Shown: positions 23,488-31,589, counted from the stretch's first letter. The stretch: DNA of 64,000 bases from Marinimicrobium hydrolyticum (GCF_030848505.1 NZ_JAVDDU010000006.1:62001-126000); one strand, 5' to 3'. The notes: generated by a model from the letters alone, not told the origin. Program-made: numbers and translations.

Positions 23488-23538
23488 TAGTATAGGCATA
23501 TAGGCCGAGCGATCGACCACCGACCCGGCGGAACCGGG
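23488..23538 (+). promoter_or_regulatory. Promoter plus two-hairpin leader L13
   Basis: -10 TAGTAT (23488-23493). First hairpin GGCCGA-GCGA-TCGACC (one mismatch, GNRA loop). Second CCCGG-CGGAA-CCGGG (23524-23538). It ends 23 nt before the start. Confidence 0.82.
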
Positions 23539-23561
23539 AGGAACGTAGAGGAGTCACGTCC

Positions 23562-23993
23562 ATGAATAAGCTTGTAAAGCGCATTTTCGCACCACTTCAG
23601 CGTGTTACCCCGGACTATAATTCTGACCGACCGCACTCGGTGGTATTTGAGCTTACTTCCGAGAATATTAATACTTTACGCACGTTGGCGGCGGCGGTGG
23701 TGGAGTTGTCAGCGAACGAAATCACCCAGTTCTTTTCTGCCAAGCTTTGGAGCGGCGCCATTGTCGATGGCGATTCGCTAGAGGACTTGGGTATGAGTGG
23801 CGAGGAGCTGGAGCAGCTTTTTGCTGAGAATCCATGGCGCATGGTTGTGACAGAGGTGGTAGTGAGCGCAAATGCGTTCAGTCTTACAGGTGTCCCCAAA
23901 AACTGCGGCGATGAATCTAAAGTCTTTACCCCGCAAATACCTTTCGTCGATCTTGGGGGTGATGAGGTGAATATTGTGGTTTCGGATCGCTAG
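23562..23993 (+). CDS. Unknown acidic protein
   Basis: 143 residues, ATG after GAGGAGTCACGTCC. Mixed alpha/beta, with an acidic central stretch (DGDSLEDLGMSGEELEQLFA). First gene of the L13 unit, followed after 8 bp by a small gene. No family recognised. Confidence 0.6.
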   Translation: MNKLVKRIFAPLQRVTPDYNSDRPHSVVFELTSENINTLRTLAAAVVELSANEITQFFSAKLWSGAIVDGDSLEDLGMSGEELEQLFAENPWRMVVTEVVVSANAFSLTGVPKNCGDESKVFTPQIPFVDLGGDEVNIVVSDR

Positions 23994-24001
23994 GGGCTTT
24001 T

Positions 24002-24256
24002 ATGACCAGAACCAAGGGTCCGCGAATCCATAAGCGTACAATGACCGGAATCACCGTCAAAGCGTATAACGATAGCGGCGCGGACTGGGTGGTCTGGTCA
24101 GACGAATCCAGTTTAATGCCGGTACGGCTACCACAACGCACGTTCACAATGTCCAGAGCGATGGAGTTCTTTATTGGTGCTGTGTTAGCGGAACAATCGC
24201 TGCAAGAGTGCGCCGAAAATCCAGAGGTAGCTGAACCAACGGCCAAACTGAGTTAA
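24002..24256 (+). CDS. Unknown small protein
   Basis: 84 residues. Basic N-terminus (TRTKGPRIHKRTMTGITVKA), acidic C-terminus. Second gene of the L13 unit, 8 bp after the first. No family recognised. Confidence 0.55.
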   Translation: MTRTKGPRIHKRTMTGITVKAYNDSGADWVVWSDESSLMPVRLPQRTFTMSRAMEFFIGAVLAEQSLQECAENPEVAEPTAKLS

Positions 24257-24302
24257 CAGAGATTGCCTATGTCTGCACTTTAAAATGGACCGCAAAGTGT
24301 GG

Positions 24303-24353
24303 TACTATAGGCACATAGGCCAAGCGATCGGCCACCGACCCGGCGGAACCGGA
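24303..24353 (+). promoter_or_regulatory. Promoter plus two-hairpin leader L14
   Basis: -10 TACTAT (24303-24308). First hairpin GGCC..A-GCGA-T..GGCC. Second CCCGG-CGGAA-CCGGA (24339-24353), with a C/A mismatch at the outer pair. It ends 21 nt before the start. Confidence 0.8.
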
Positions 24354-24374
24354 GGTTAGTGAGGACGTGTAAAA

Positions 24375-25508
24375 ATGGATACGACATTCAAAGCAAAGGC
24401 AACGGCGATTCTTTCTCCCATCCTAAGCATTCTCATTGTTGTGGCGATTGGTATTTACGCATCGGTACGAGCGGAAAAGCTTAATTCGGCTTTCCCTTTT
24501 TCCTGTATTGGCGACGCCTCGCCCTGTATGACTTTTTCAGCAGAAGCAGGGCTTTTCTATGTGGCTGTGTTGATTCTTGCCTTGGTGGTGATTGTGCAGA
24601 TCAAGTCGCAGGTACGGCGTCAGCTTGAGACAGAGGAGCTTCTGGAGGAAACCCGAGCGCTGGTGCGCACCGCACCCCCAAAGCAGTTGCTGCGCTTCGT
24701 AAATTTTCGGTATGTGCAGGTTCAGGACACTCTTGCGTGGCTCGAAGCTAAGGAAGATGTGGACGATCAAGACCTGACGTTTGCCATTCGCGCCATTCTT
24801 AACAATATGCTGCGAATCGCCCAGTACTGGGACACACACCTAGAGGACGGGTCTGAAGCGACTTACCGGGCTACCGTCATGCTGGTGGTACAAGCGTCTA
24901 ACTTTGAATCACCCAAGGCCAGACAGGCGCTTTTGCGGGAGATTCGCTTTGCTGATCGCAATGCCTTGGCCCAAGAGCAGGGATTTAAACATTTTCCATG
25001 GTATGCGCGCACCGCCGTGGCTCTGAATACGTCTACGACCGTTAAACCGCGCTCCATTGATCGGACCATCCAGCCTCTAATTCTCGGGGTGACCCCGAAG
25101 CTTGAAAACATGCCCAATCCCCAGCGCATCATGCCGGGAGCGCCTAGCTGCCTGTACGATGGTCTACCGCAGTACATCGCCAATACCTCCGCCATGGTTA
25201 ATATGCTCAATGGTGCCTATTTTGGCCCTTTGCACTCTGAAATAGAGGATTACTATGACCGGGACGGACTTGCTAGATCATTACTATCTATGCCTCTACT
25301 GGTGGGACGTGGTGCTAAAGCCAAGCCTTGGACCGAGACGAGCTGCCCGTATATTGGTGTGGTGAACATCTTTTGTGACGAGAGCGGAATGTTTGGGTCA
25401 ACGGAGGCGAGTGAGCAGTACAGTCATTTGGTAGCGCCTTTTCGGGACGAGTTGGGCATTTTACTGGCCAGCGGCCTTGAAAATGATGTGGATTTTAACT
25501 CATACTAA
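24375..25508 (+). CDS. Membrane protein with GAF-like cytoplasmic domain
   Basis: 377 residues. Two N-terminal transmembrane segments (ILSPILSILIVVAIGIYASV and AGLFYVAVLILALVVIVQI) are followed by a coiled stalk to about residue 105, then helical and mixed domains. The last 170 residues, with PYIGVVNIFCDESGMFG, resemble a GAF-type sensor. Such membrane-plus-sensor layouts occur in signalling and some defence effectors. No catalytic motif is seen, and the function is unknown. First gene of the L14 unit. Confidence 0.65.
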   Translation: MDTTFKAKATAILSPILSILIVVAIGIYASVRAEKLNSAFPFSCIGDASPCMTFSAEAGLFYVAVLILALVVIVQIKSQVRRQLETEELLEETRALVRTAPPKQLLRFVNFRYVQVQDTLAWLEAKEDVDDQDLTFAIRAILNNMLRIAQYWDTHLEDGSEATYRATVMLVVQASNFESPKARQALLREIRFADRNALAQEQGFKHFPWYARTAVALNTSTTVKPRSIDRTIQPLILGVTPKLENMPNPQRIMPGAPSCLYDGLPQYIANTSAMVNMLNGAYFGPLHSEIEDYYDRDGLARSLLSMPLLVGRGAKAKPWTETSCPYIGVVNIFCDESGMFGSTEASEQYSHLVAPFRDELGILLASGLENDVDFNSY

Positions 25509-25544
25509 GGGGGCGCCCTGATGGGCACCACCACGGAGGCAACC

Positions 25545-25712
25545 ATGAAGACAGCCAAACATACGCCGAACCGCTGGGGCTATACCGGCCGCTTGCTGAA
25601 GGTCAGGAAGACCGAGAGTAAGGTTATCAGTCCGGGATTGATTGAGGCGAGCGAGCGCGCCAACAAGCGCCTTTCCGATGTACGGAACCAGCCCCAAATT
25701 ATCGCTTGGTAA
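25545..25712 (+). CDS. Small basic protein of the RWGY-ISP family (copy 1)
   Basis: 55 residues from the ATG at 25545, after GGAGGCAACC. Family core: RWGYTGRLLKVRKTESKV, then ISPGLIEASERANKRLSD. Further copies are at 48466-48681, 58938-59105 and a double copy at 59176-59502. The ribosome site GGAGGCA-n-ATG is also conserved between copies. No known family. All other copies are on the reverse strand in the 47-60 kb island. Confidence 0.7.
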   Translation: MKTAKHTPNRWGYTGRLLKVRKTESKVISPGLIEASERANKRLSDVRNQPQIIAW

Positions 25713-25956
25713 TTACAGGTGGCGGCTTTACGAGCCGCTACCGCTCCCCCCGCAACACCCCCAATCGTTTCCTTCCCCTTCCGATCGCGCTCAGGCGAAC
25801 CGGATTTTCCTGCTAACAATTTACCGACTCCACAAACCCACGCGGCGATAATTGTGCTCGAACCATCGGGCGCTCAATGGCGCCCTAATGTTTTTTTGCC
25901 CGATGGCGTGCATAATCGTCTTTTTAGGATGAACGGTGTCTATCTGGAGGGCATTG
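25713..25956. other. Gap with a terminator
   Basis: GGGCGC-TCAAT-GGCGCCC followed by TAATG and seven T (25869-25897) is a terminator. The rest shows reading frames without ribosome sites and no leader hairpin. Confidence 0.5.
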
Positions 25957-26370
25957 GTGATTACGATGGAGAACGAAGGGCAGCTAATTGTCCGAACGAA
26001 TTATTGGGATTCTGATCTGGCGCAGGCCGGGTTTTTCTTTTTGAGCTGGAACGCTAGGGCTGGCCGTTTGCTGATACCGCAGGCGCACGAGTCGTCACTC
26101 AACGATATGCTCAGTGCGCAATGCGTGATTATTTCGCGCGGCCCTTGGAGGGACAGGGAAGGGCTGGAGCTATTGTTTGAAGATAATACGGATAATCCCT
26201 ACGCTATACGCTTGGGGGTGGAGCAGTGCGATCGCCTCATTCCTGACTCAGAGCAGGGCGGTGGCTTTGTGGTAGCGCTGTGGACCCGAGACGGATTAAA
26301 AGCCTGGCTTCCAGGCAAGTACCGAACCGTGAAGCAGTTGCCGTGCCTGGAGCCTTGGATCAGTAATTAG
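25957..26370 (+). CDS. Unknown protein
   Basis: 137 residues from a GTG 6 nt after GGAGGG. An ATG at 25966 is the alternative. Beta-rich with many Trp (NYWDSDLAQAGFFFLSWNAR, SRGPWRDREGLELLFEDN, VVALWTRDGLKAWLPG). No family recognised. Read from a promoter after the terminator at 25869; no leader hairpin. Confidence 0.55.
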   Translation: MITMENEGQLIVRTNYWDSDLAQAGFFFLSWNARAGRLLIPQAHESSLNDMLSAQCVIISRGPWRDREGLELLFEDNTDNPYAIRLGVEQCDRLIPDSEQGGGFVVALWTRDGLKAWLPGKYRTVKQLPCLEPWISN

Positions 26371-26413
26371 TTGTAGTGGTGTGTAGGGTTTGCTGTGCAT
26401 ATTATTGGTGTGG

Positions 26414-26462
26414 TACAATAGGCATATTGGAGAGAAGCCAATGCCGACCCGGCGGAACCGGG
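26414..26462 (+). promoter_or_regulatory. Promoter plus two-hairpin leader L15
   Basis: -10 TACAAT (26414-26419). First hairpin ATTGG-AGAGAAG-CCAAT. Second CCCGG-CGGAA-CCGGG (26448-26462). It ends 25 nt before the start. Confidence 0.87.
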
Positions 26463-26487
26463 ACTCAGAAGAAAGAGCGAGACTTTT

Positions 26488-26898
26488 ATGACCACAGCTA
26501 AAACTAAGCACCAGTTCATCGACACCTGGACAAATCACGTCACAACCATGAATCACCTTTGGGGCTCCCTGCCGAGTGCAGAGATTGCCAAGCTGGAGGC
26601 ACACATTGCCGAAGGTAAGCGCCTGGTGCAAGCAGCTGGCGATCACTGTTTCAAAGATGACACCCGAGCCACTGTTGTCGTGATCTATGACTCGAAGCGC
26701 GAGGCAATCCATTTCACCGGCACCCACTTGCAGGGGAGCGATCACTGGTTCCCGTTCGATCCAGCTACTCAAGAGCTGTTCCCGAGAATAGAAAACCTGT
26801 TGGTGGATAACGGTATCGCCAATAATGTCACTCGAATAACTAAGCAGCGCGAGTGTGGAGATTCTGAGGACTTGGAGGTGGTTTACAACGCCATCTAA
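26488..26898 (+). CDS. Unknown soluble protein
   Basis: 136 residues, ATG after AAAGAGCGAGACTTTT. Helical N-terminus and a beta-rich middle (ATVVVIYDSKREAIHFTGTH). No catalytic motif recognised. It is followed by an exceptionally stable hairpin and leader L16, so the next gene may be on the same transcript. Confidence 0.6.
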   Translation: MTTAKTKHQFIDTWTNHVTTMNHLWGSLPSAEIAKLEAHIAEGKRLVQAAGDHCFKDDTRATVVVIYDSKREAIHFTGTHLQGSDHWFPFDPATQELFPRIENLLVDNGIANNVTRITKQRECGDSEDLEVVYNAI

Positions 26899-26908
26899 CT
26901 TATGTGTG

Positions 26909-26962
26909 CCCTTGGGGGTGGTTCTCCCCCAAGGGCTCAGCCACCGCCCCGGCGGAACCGGG
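26909..26962 (+). promoter_or_regulatory. Intercistronic leader L16 with 10-bp first hairpin
   Basis: Perfect stem CCCTTGGGGG/CCCCCAAGGG (26909-26935) with loop TGGTTCT and no T-run replaces promoter and first hairpin. Then CCCGG-CGGAA-CCGGG (26948-26962). It ends 20 nt before the GTG. Confidence 0.75.
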
Positions 26963-26982
26963 ACAAATCGAGGAGCGACCCA

Positions 26983-27456
26983 GTGAGCAACAAAACCCTA
27001 GCCGTGACCACCAAAGAAAAAGCGTACGCCATTTTGCGATCCATCCCGGGCGCCTGCCGACTCCCTTACTGCACAGGTAGGTACACCTGGCGCGGGTCTG
27101 AACAAGCGTTTGTTGGTCAGGCCATTGAGAGCGTGAGTGAGGCGGTTAAGGCGATTTACGTCGAACATCGCTCTGATGATGGTGGGCCATACGCTGAAAT
27201 GATGTGCATTACTGTCAACAAATCCCAGCAAACTCTTCAAGTGACCACCAGATCAAACGCTTCCGCTATTTTACGTCAAACTCCAGGCGCTCGCCGGTTT
27301 CCCTATTGCACAGGGAAATACAGTTGGAGCGGGACTGCGAAAGACTACATTGGCCAGCCCATTGAAAATGTGGGTGACAATGTAAAGGCGATTTACGTCG
27401 AGCGGCGTACCGACGCGCACGGCCCTTATGCCAAAATGATGTGCATTACCGTCTAG
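26983..27456 (+). CDS. Internally duplicated unknown protein
   Basis: 157 residues from the GTG at 26983, after GAGGAGCGACCCA. Two tandem copies of a domain of about 75 residues: AYAILRSIPGACRLPYCTG...AIYVEHRSDDGGPYAEMMCI and ASAILRQTPGARRFPYCTG...AIYVERRTDAHGPYAKMMCI. One conserved Cys pair per copy (YCTG, MMCI). Unknown fold. The copies have diverged evenly, so the duplication is not recent. Confidence 0.65.
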   Translation: MSNKTLAVTTKEKAYAILRSIPGACRLPYCTGRYTWRGSEQAFVGQAIESVSEAVKAIYVEHRSDDGGPYAEMMCITVNKSQQTLQVTTRSNASAILRQTPGARRFPYCTGKYSWSGTAKDYIGQPIENVGDNVKAIYVERRTDAHGPYAKMMCITV

Positions 27457-27534
27457 CAACGTGCCGCCCCCGTGGCGGCTTCGCTCAGTCAAACACTTCA
27501 AATAAAACATATCTAAAACATAAGGATCATCCCC

Positions 27535-27930
27535 ATGGACATACGAAACGTAATCGCACAGATTCCCGAAGACGCTACTGATGAAGCTCTAGCGTCAATT
27601 CAATCGATCACAGTTATTCCAATGCACAATTGCGCGCGACTAATTTGTCATCTGGCCCATAAATTCCGCTTAACCATTGCTGCCGTGCGCGATGGCTGTA
27701 TCGAAATTCGTGCCGAGGGACGGGCTGTCGCCACAGTGAATGAATCCACTCTGTTACCAGCACTTAAACGCGAGATTTACGAGATAGATGAGCAGATGGC
27801 TGCGGGTCGGTATGAGCAGAGCCCGGTCAAGCCAATGATTATTACAGATGATAGGCCACCTATCCCCGACCATTTTGACATTCCCGCCTGGGACTCCACT
27901 GCTAAAGTATGGTATGACGCGGAATACTAA
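27535..27930 (+). CDS. Unknown soluble protein
   Basis: 131 residues, ATG after AAGGATCATCCCC. Mixed, slightly acidic, ending in a proline-rich segment (DDRPPIPDHFDIPAWDSTAK). Middle gene of the L16 transcript, no leader hairpin. No family recognised. Confidence 0.58.
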   Translation: MDIRNVIAQIPEDATDEALASIQSITVIPMHNCARLICHLAHKFRLTIAAVRDGCIEIRAEGRAVATVNESTLLPALKREIYEIDEQMAAGRYEQSPVKPMIITDDRPPIPDHFDIPAWDSTAKVWYDAEY

Positions 27931-27942
27931 CGAGGATATGAC

Positions 27943-28275
27943 GTGGGCATTACAGAGACTGTGCGCCAGCTTACCGAATCCTGGCTGGTCGATGATGATG
28001 TTCGTTCGGTCCAGGATATCAATAACGGCTTGTGCGCCGATTTTGCAAACGCTCTGGCCGACTTAATCCCGTTTTCAGAAATACATGGCATCTACGATGA
28101 ACGCGATATTTCCGAAGTGCCGGGAGAGTTTTCTAAGGAATTCAGGGAAGCTGTTAGCGCTGGAATGATTGGCCATACAGCCATTTTTATTGACGGTCTG
28201 TTTTATGACTCAGAGGCCCCCAACGGCGTCCCTTGTTTTGAGCAGCTACCGTTGTGCCAGAGGGCTTTTCCCTAA
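27943..28275 (+). CDS. Small protein with a Cys/His/Asp peptidase-like pattern
   Basis: 110 residues, GTG start 5 nt after GAGGA. The pattern DINNGLCADFANALADLI, GHTAIFIDGLFYDSEAPNGV places a Cys at the start of a helix, a His before a strand and an Asp after it, as in papain-like or NlpC-like folds. The spacing and motif context fit small deamidase/peptidase domains, but I cannot confirm a family. Last gene of the L16 transcript. Confidence 0.55.
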   Translation: MGITETVRQLTESWLVDDDVRSVQDINNGLCADFANALADLIPFSEIHGIYDERDISEVPGEFSKEFREAVSAGMIGHTAIFIDGLFYDSEAPNGVPCFEQLPLCQRAFP

Positions 28276-28290
28276 TCGCCTTTAGTGTGT

Positions 28291-28339
28291 TACAATAGGC
28301 ATATTGGAGAGAAGCCAATGCCGACCCGGCGGAACCGGA
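28291..28339 (+). promoter_or_regulatory. Promoter plus two-hairpin leader L17
   Basis: -10 TACAAT (28291-28296). First hairpin ATTGG-AGAGAAG-CCAAT. Second CCCGG-CGGAA-CCGGA (28325-28339), outer pair mismatched. It ends 22 nt before the start. Confidence 0.83.
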
Positions 28340-28361
28340 AACGACGAGAGGAACACTACCC

Positions 28362-28961
28362 ATGAGTAATCCCACTTCCACAGTTAGCGTTACTGATGTG
28401 AGCTGCGTTAAATCTGGCAAGGACTACTACGCGACCGTCAACGGTCAGCGCGCGCGCTTGATGGTGTGCGAGGATGGCATTCATGTACTGATTAGCAAAG
28501 TGACTGAAGACGGCCCCGTGCGGCTGGGTGGCTGGCATTTGGATCGATTCTCAGGCTCGCTATCGCCCCAATCAATTCGCGCCTTCTACGCCAATGGTGG
28601 CGCCGTCCCAAAGAACAATGAATCGGTAAATCCGGTCGAGAGCCGAAACCAAACGCATGATATTCATGCTGAGATCGCCGATATGTATACGCGCCGGCTG
28701 GCCCAGGGCAAAGAACCACGGATTGCTCAGTGGTTGGAGTCTGGCGCCAAGGGCGCGCTCCGGGTTGAGAAAGTGCCTTCTCGTCAGCTTGGTGCAGGAC
28801 GCGTGGGCTTTTGGGTGGTCACTGAAGAAGGTACGGTTTTGGACCAGGCGCCGGTATACGATTCAGGAAAAGGTGCAACGGCGGCGGCGCGACTGGAGGC
28901 CGAAGAGCGTTTGGGCGCTTTAGAGGTATTGCGTGGCAATCGCGCGCGGATTGCGGCGTAA
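28362..28961 (+). CDS. Unknown soluble protein
   Basis: 199 residues, ATG after AGAGGAACACTACCC. A beta-rich first domain (SGKDYYATVNGQRARLMVCE) is followed by a linker and a basic helical C-terminus (AAARLEAEERLGALEVLRGN). No family recognised. Monocistronic: a terminator follows. Confidence 0.6.
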   Translation: MSNPTSTVSVTDVSCVKSGKDYYATVNGQRARLMVCEDGIHVLISKVTEDGPVRLGGWHLDRFSGSLSPQSIRAFYANGGAVPKNNESVNPVESRNQTHDIHAEIADMYTRRLAQGKEPRIAQWLESGAKGALRVEKVPSRQLGAGRVGFWVVTEEGTVLDQAPVYDSGKGATAAARLEAEERLGALEVLRGNRARIAA

Positions 28962-28986
28962 CCGTTTATCGAAGATGAATAACAGA

Positions 28987-29037
28987 GGGGCTTTTGGCCC
29001 CTTTTTTGTGCCAGAAGGTGGAGAATATGGGGGTGAA
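28987..29037 (+). terminator. Terminator within an exact 51-bp repeat (copy 1)
   Basis: GGGGC-TTTTG-GCCCC followed by TTTTTTG is a terminator. The 51 bp from the hairpin to GGGGGTGAA recur identically at 29707-29757, on the other side of one gene. Confidence 0.85.
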
Positions 29038-29075
29038 GCCGATAGCTGCGCTTGCTGTAAGGTTTTTAGGTGTGC

Positions 29076-29124
29076 TAATATAGGCATAGCTTAACTTTAA
29101 AGCCACCGATCCGGCGGAACCGGA
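29076..29124 (+). promoter_or_regulatory. Promoter plus two-hairpin leader L18
   Basis: -10 TAATAT (29076-29081). First hairpin GCTT/AAGC region. Second TCCGG-CGGAA-CCGGA (29110-29124). It ends 22 nt before the GTG. Confidence 0.82.
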
Positions 29125-29146
29125 GCCAAGAGAGAGGATCACCCCC

Positions 29147-29677
29147 GTGAATGCGACTACAGAAACGAGAGAATCAATCTACAAAGCGGTACGAAACGGT
29201 AAAACTGACGAAGCCCGGAAGTTGCTTTCTAAGGTGGTGCAGTATCAAAGCTGTTCGAGCAGAAATGAAGCCGTTCTCACCCGCAGTGAAATCGAATTAA
29301 TTGAGCGCGCCGTTAATCAAGCGGGCGAGTCGAGCAACGATCCTTACCGTGGTGAGGCCAAGCTTGAAAAACTGAAGAAACGTATCGGGCAGCAAGGCGC
29401 CCTGAGCGAGCGGATCGAGTTTCTGGTGACCGTGTATGGATGTGGCTTGCTTGGGGATCTTCGCTTTGGTGAACTGACAAACATTACGGAGCGCGACTTT
29501 GATACCTGTGTTGAAATGGGGGATGGTGGGGAGGTGATTCACGGCTTGATCAAAAGGGCGCTGGATGATGATGACCTTCTGGAGCGAATCATTGAAGGCG
29601 AAGGGCTCGATGTGTGGAAGGCTTGGCACGCACAGTACGAGGAGATCGAGCGGCAGATCACGAGCCCGTTGTTTTAA
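29147..29677 (+). CDS. Unknown helical protein
   Basis: 176 residues, GTG start after AGAGAGGATCACCCCC. Almost all-helical with charged heptads. Near the C-terminus an acidic segment (DDDDLLERIIEGEGLDVWKA). No family recognised. Flanked by the two copies of the 51-bp terminator repeat, as if inserted or duplicated as a cassette. Confidence 0.6.
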   Translation: MNATTETRESIYKAVRNGKTDEARKLLSKVVQYQSCSSRNEAVLTRSEIELIERAVNQAGESSNDPYRGEAKLEKLKKRIGQQGALSERIEFLVTVYGCGLLGDLRFGELTNITERDFDTCVEMGDGGEVIHGLIKRALDDDDLLERIIEGEGLDVWKAWHAQYEEIERQITSPLF

Positions 29678-29706
29678 TGGGTGCACCACACACTGATTCG
29701 TACCAA

Positions 29707-29757
29707 GGGGCTTTTGGCCCCTTTTTTGTGCCAGAAGGTGGAGAATATGGGGGTGAA
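29707..29757 (+). terminator. Terminator within an exact 51-bp repeat (copy 2)
   Basis: Same sequence as 28987-29037 (hairpin GGGGC/GCCCC, T-run and TGGGGGTG tail). Confidence 0.85.
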
Positions 29758-29800
29758 ACCGACCCAACCACCAATATAACTGCTTTACTGCTCAAAAACG

Positions 29801-29838
29801 CCTATAATGACCGGTATACCAGTTGCTAAAGGTGATCT
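29801..29838 (+). promoter_or_regulatory. Promoter/operator of a hipBA locus
   Basis: -10 TATAAT at about 29803 overlaps the palindrome GGTATACC, directly upstream of hipB. Different in type from the array leaders. Confidence 0.55.
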
Positions 29839-30123
29839 ATGGCCACCGCTAATTTTGTGGACGCACTCAGTGCCGACGCGCTCGATCAGTTGGAGATCCT
29901 TGGGGAGAATATTCGCTTGGCCCGCCGGGCTCGGGGATGGTCTCGCAAGGAGGCGGCGAGTCGCTTCCTGATGAGCGTATCGACTCTGCAGAGCGTTGAG
30001 GCTGGAGACCCGAAAACGAGCATAGGAGCGTATTTGAGCGCCCTGGATGTTATGGGTATCGCGCAGGGAGTCTCCAGTGTCGGCGCCTCACACCATGATC
30101 CGATTGTGCGGCGCCACTTGTAG
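29839..30123 (+). CDS. hipB: HipB-like HTH antitoxin
   Basis: 94 residues. XRE HTH: GENIRLARRARGWSRKEAAS, FLMSVSTLQSVEAGD. It regulates and antagonises the adjacent HipA, 17 bp downstream. Layout and HTH resemble the HipB at 946-1299 (both have KTSIGAYLSAL / AIGFGFYVAVL-type segments after the recognition helix). Confidence 0.85.
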   Translation: MATANFVDALSADALDQLEILGENIRLARRARGWSRKEAASRFLMSVSTLQSVEAGDPKTSIGAYLSALDVMGIAQGVSSVGASHHDPIVRRHL

Positions 30124-30139
30124 CCGTAGGAGAAAAATC

Positions 30140-31477
30140 GTGCCTAAACCCCATCGCTCCGCCTACGTTTTTGCCATGCTTCCCTCCGGCAGTCCCGTGC
30201 TGGCCGGGAAAATTAATGTTGGTCGGGTAAGAGGCACGTTCGTCTATGCGCAAAGCTGGCTATCGCATCCAGCGCGCTACTCGCTCGATCCGGTCAACCT
30301 GCCCCTGAAGGCCACCAAGTTTCAATGTGACCACAACCAAGGGGTATTCCCGGTATTCTCCGATGCGGCGCCCGATGCGTGGGGTACCCGTATTCTGTTG
30401 ATGCGCCACAAGGCCCAACCGAACAGCGAAGTCGAACGATTGCTGCTCACCAGTGGCCGAGGGGTGGGCTCGCTACAGTTCTCGCTCTCTCAGAGCCGCC
30501 CAAAGGCTGTTTCACAATCGCAGGATATCAGCCTACTGACACGCCTTTATCGGGCCGCAGAGGCCTTGGACGGCCAGGGAGTGGCGGATGAGGAGGCGCT
30601 TCGCTTGATGGAACCCGGTTCATCCATGGGTGGGGCGCGTCCGAAAGCGTCTATCGAGGATAATGGGCAGCACTACCTGGCGAAGTTCTCCAAACAAACC
30701 GACCTGGTTGATGTGCCCAGGGTGGAGTTCGCCACCATGCGCCTGTTGGCGCGCACAGAACTAGACGTGCCCTTGGTTCGAGTGGAGCCGGTAGGGCGGG
30801 GCCGTAGCGCTTATTTGATAGAGCGCTTCGATATGGCCGGAGACCGAAAAAGCCACCACTATGTATCCGCCCATGCTTTATTTAACATCGCCCGGCATCG
30901 AGAGTTGCCCGACGGGCGAAAAGACCCGGCAGGTTATGTGGCGCTCGCCAAACATATTCGCTCGCACAGCCATGAATCGGCCAAGGATACCCGCCAGTTG
31001 TTTTTGCGCGCCTTTACCAATATCGCGCTCGGGAATACGGATGACCATGCCCGCAATTTTGGGCTTCGCTACGACTTGTGCAATCGCCACTGGTCGCTAG
31101 CGCCCGTGTTTGATGTACTGCCTATCGTCGGCGCGACAGGGCAGAAGCAGGCCTTATCCCTCGGCACGCACGGCCGCGAACCAAGCTGGGAGAATCTACT
31201 GAGTTGCCACCGATCATTCGGGCTCAGTGATCGCGAGGCGCATGCGGCGGGCAGGGCGCAGCTATCGGTGCTGGCGAACTGGTCTACCGTGTTTGCCGAT
31301 CACGGTGTTTCGCATACGAACGTGGCATTGCTGCGAACGGTGATTGAGCCACGGCTGGAAGGCCTGGATAAGGCCATGACGGCAACGGCCAGCGTTGATT
31401 GCGGGCTATCCGGTTACCGCCTGGACGATGTAGGAGTAGCGCCCAATCCGGCACCTAAACGCAGCTCTACGCGCTAG
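30140..31477 (+). CDS. hipA: HipA-type Ser/Thr kinase toxin
   Basis: 445 residues from a GTG 7 nt after AGGAG. An upstream start at 30047 would overlap hipB by 77 bp and is less likely. Kinase motifs: SMGGARPKASI (Gly-rich loop), YLAKFSKQTD (ATP lysine), LIERFD and LGNTDDHARNFGL (catalytic Asp and metal Asn). It would phosphorylate a cellular target such as an aminoacyl-tRNA synthetase. Full length and apparently intact. Confidence 0.87.
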   Translation: MPKPHRSAYVFAMLPSGSPVLAGKINVGRVRGTFVYAQSWLSHPARYSLDPVNLPLKATKFQCDHNQGVFPVFSDAAPDAWGTRILLMRHKAQPNSEVERLLLTSGRGVGSLQFSLSQSRPKAVSQSQDISLLTRLYRAAEALDGQGVADEEALRLMEPGSSMGGARPKASIEDNGQHYLAKFSKQTDLVDVPRVEFATMRLLARTELDVPLVRVEPVGRGRSAYLIERFDMAGDRKSHHYVSAHALFNIARHRELPDGRKDPAGYVALAKHIRSHSHESAKDTRQLFLRAFTNIALGNTDDHARNFGLRYDLCNRHWSLAPVFDVLPIVGATGQKQALSLGTHGREPSWENLLSCHRSFGLSDREAHAAGRAQLSVLANWSTVFADHGVSHTNVALLRTVIEPRLEGLDKAMTATASVDCGLSGYRLDDVGVAPNPAPKRSSTR

Positions 31478-31517
31478 CTCCCTGACACAGAACTAGCTTT
31501 CCCGACTTTCGGTGTGC

Positions 31518-31566
31518 TACAATAGGCATATTGGAGAAAAGCCAATGCCGACCCGGCGGAACCGGG
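31518..31566 (+). promoter_or_regulatory. Promoter plus two-hairpin leader L19
   Basis: -10 TACAAT (31518-31523). First hairpin ATTGG-AGAAAAG-CCAAT. Second CCCGG-CGGAA-CCGGG (31552-31566). It ends 23 nt before the start, which is preceded by CACCCCC. Confidence 0.87.
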
Positions 31567-31589
31567 ATTGAGAGCGAGGAATCACCCCC

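Noticed and set aside
26902-26983. Longer N-terminus of the duplicated-domain protein starting at 26902
   Set aside because: It would translate through the stable hairpin and leader L16; the GTG at 26983 has a good ribosome site.
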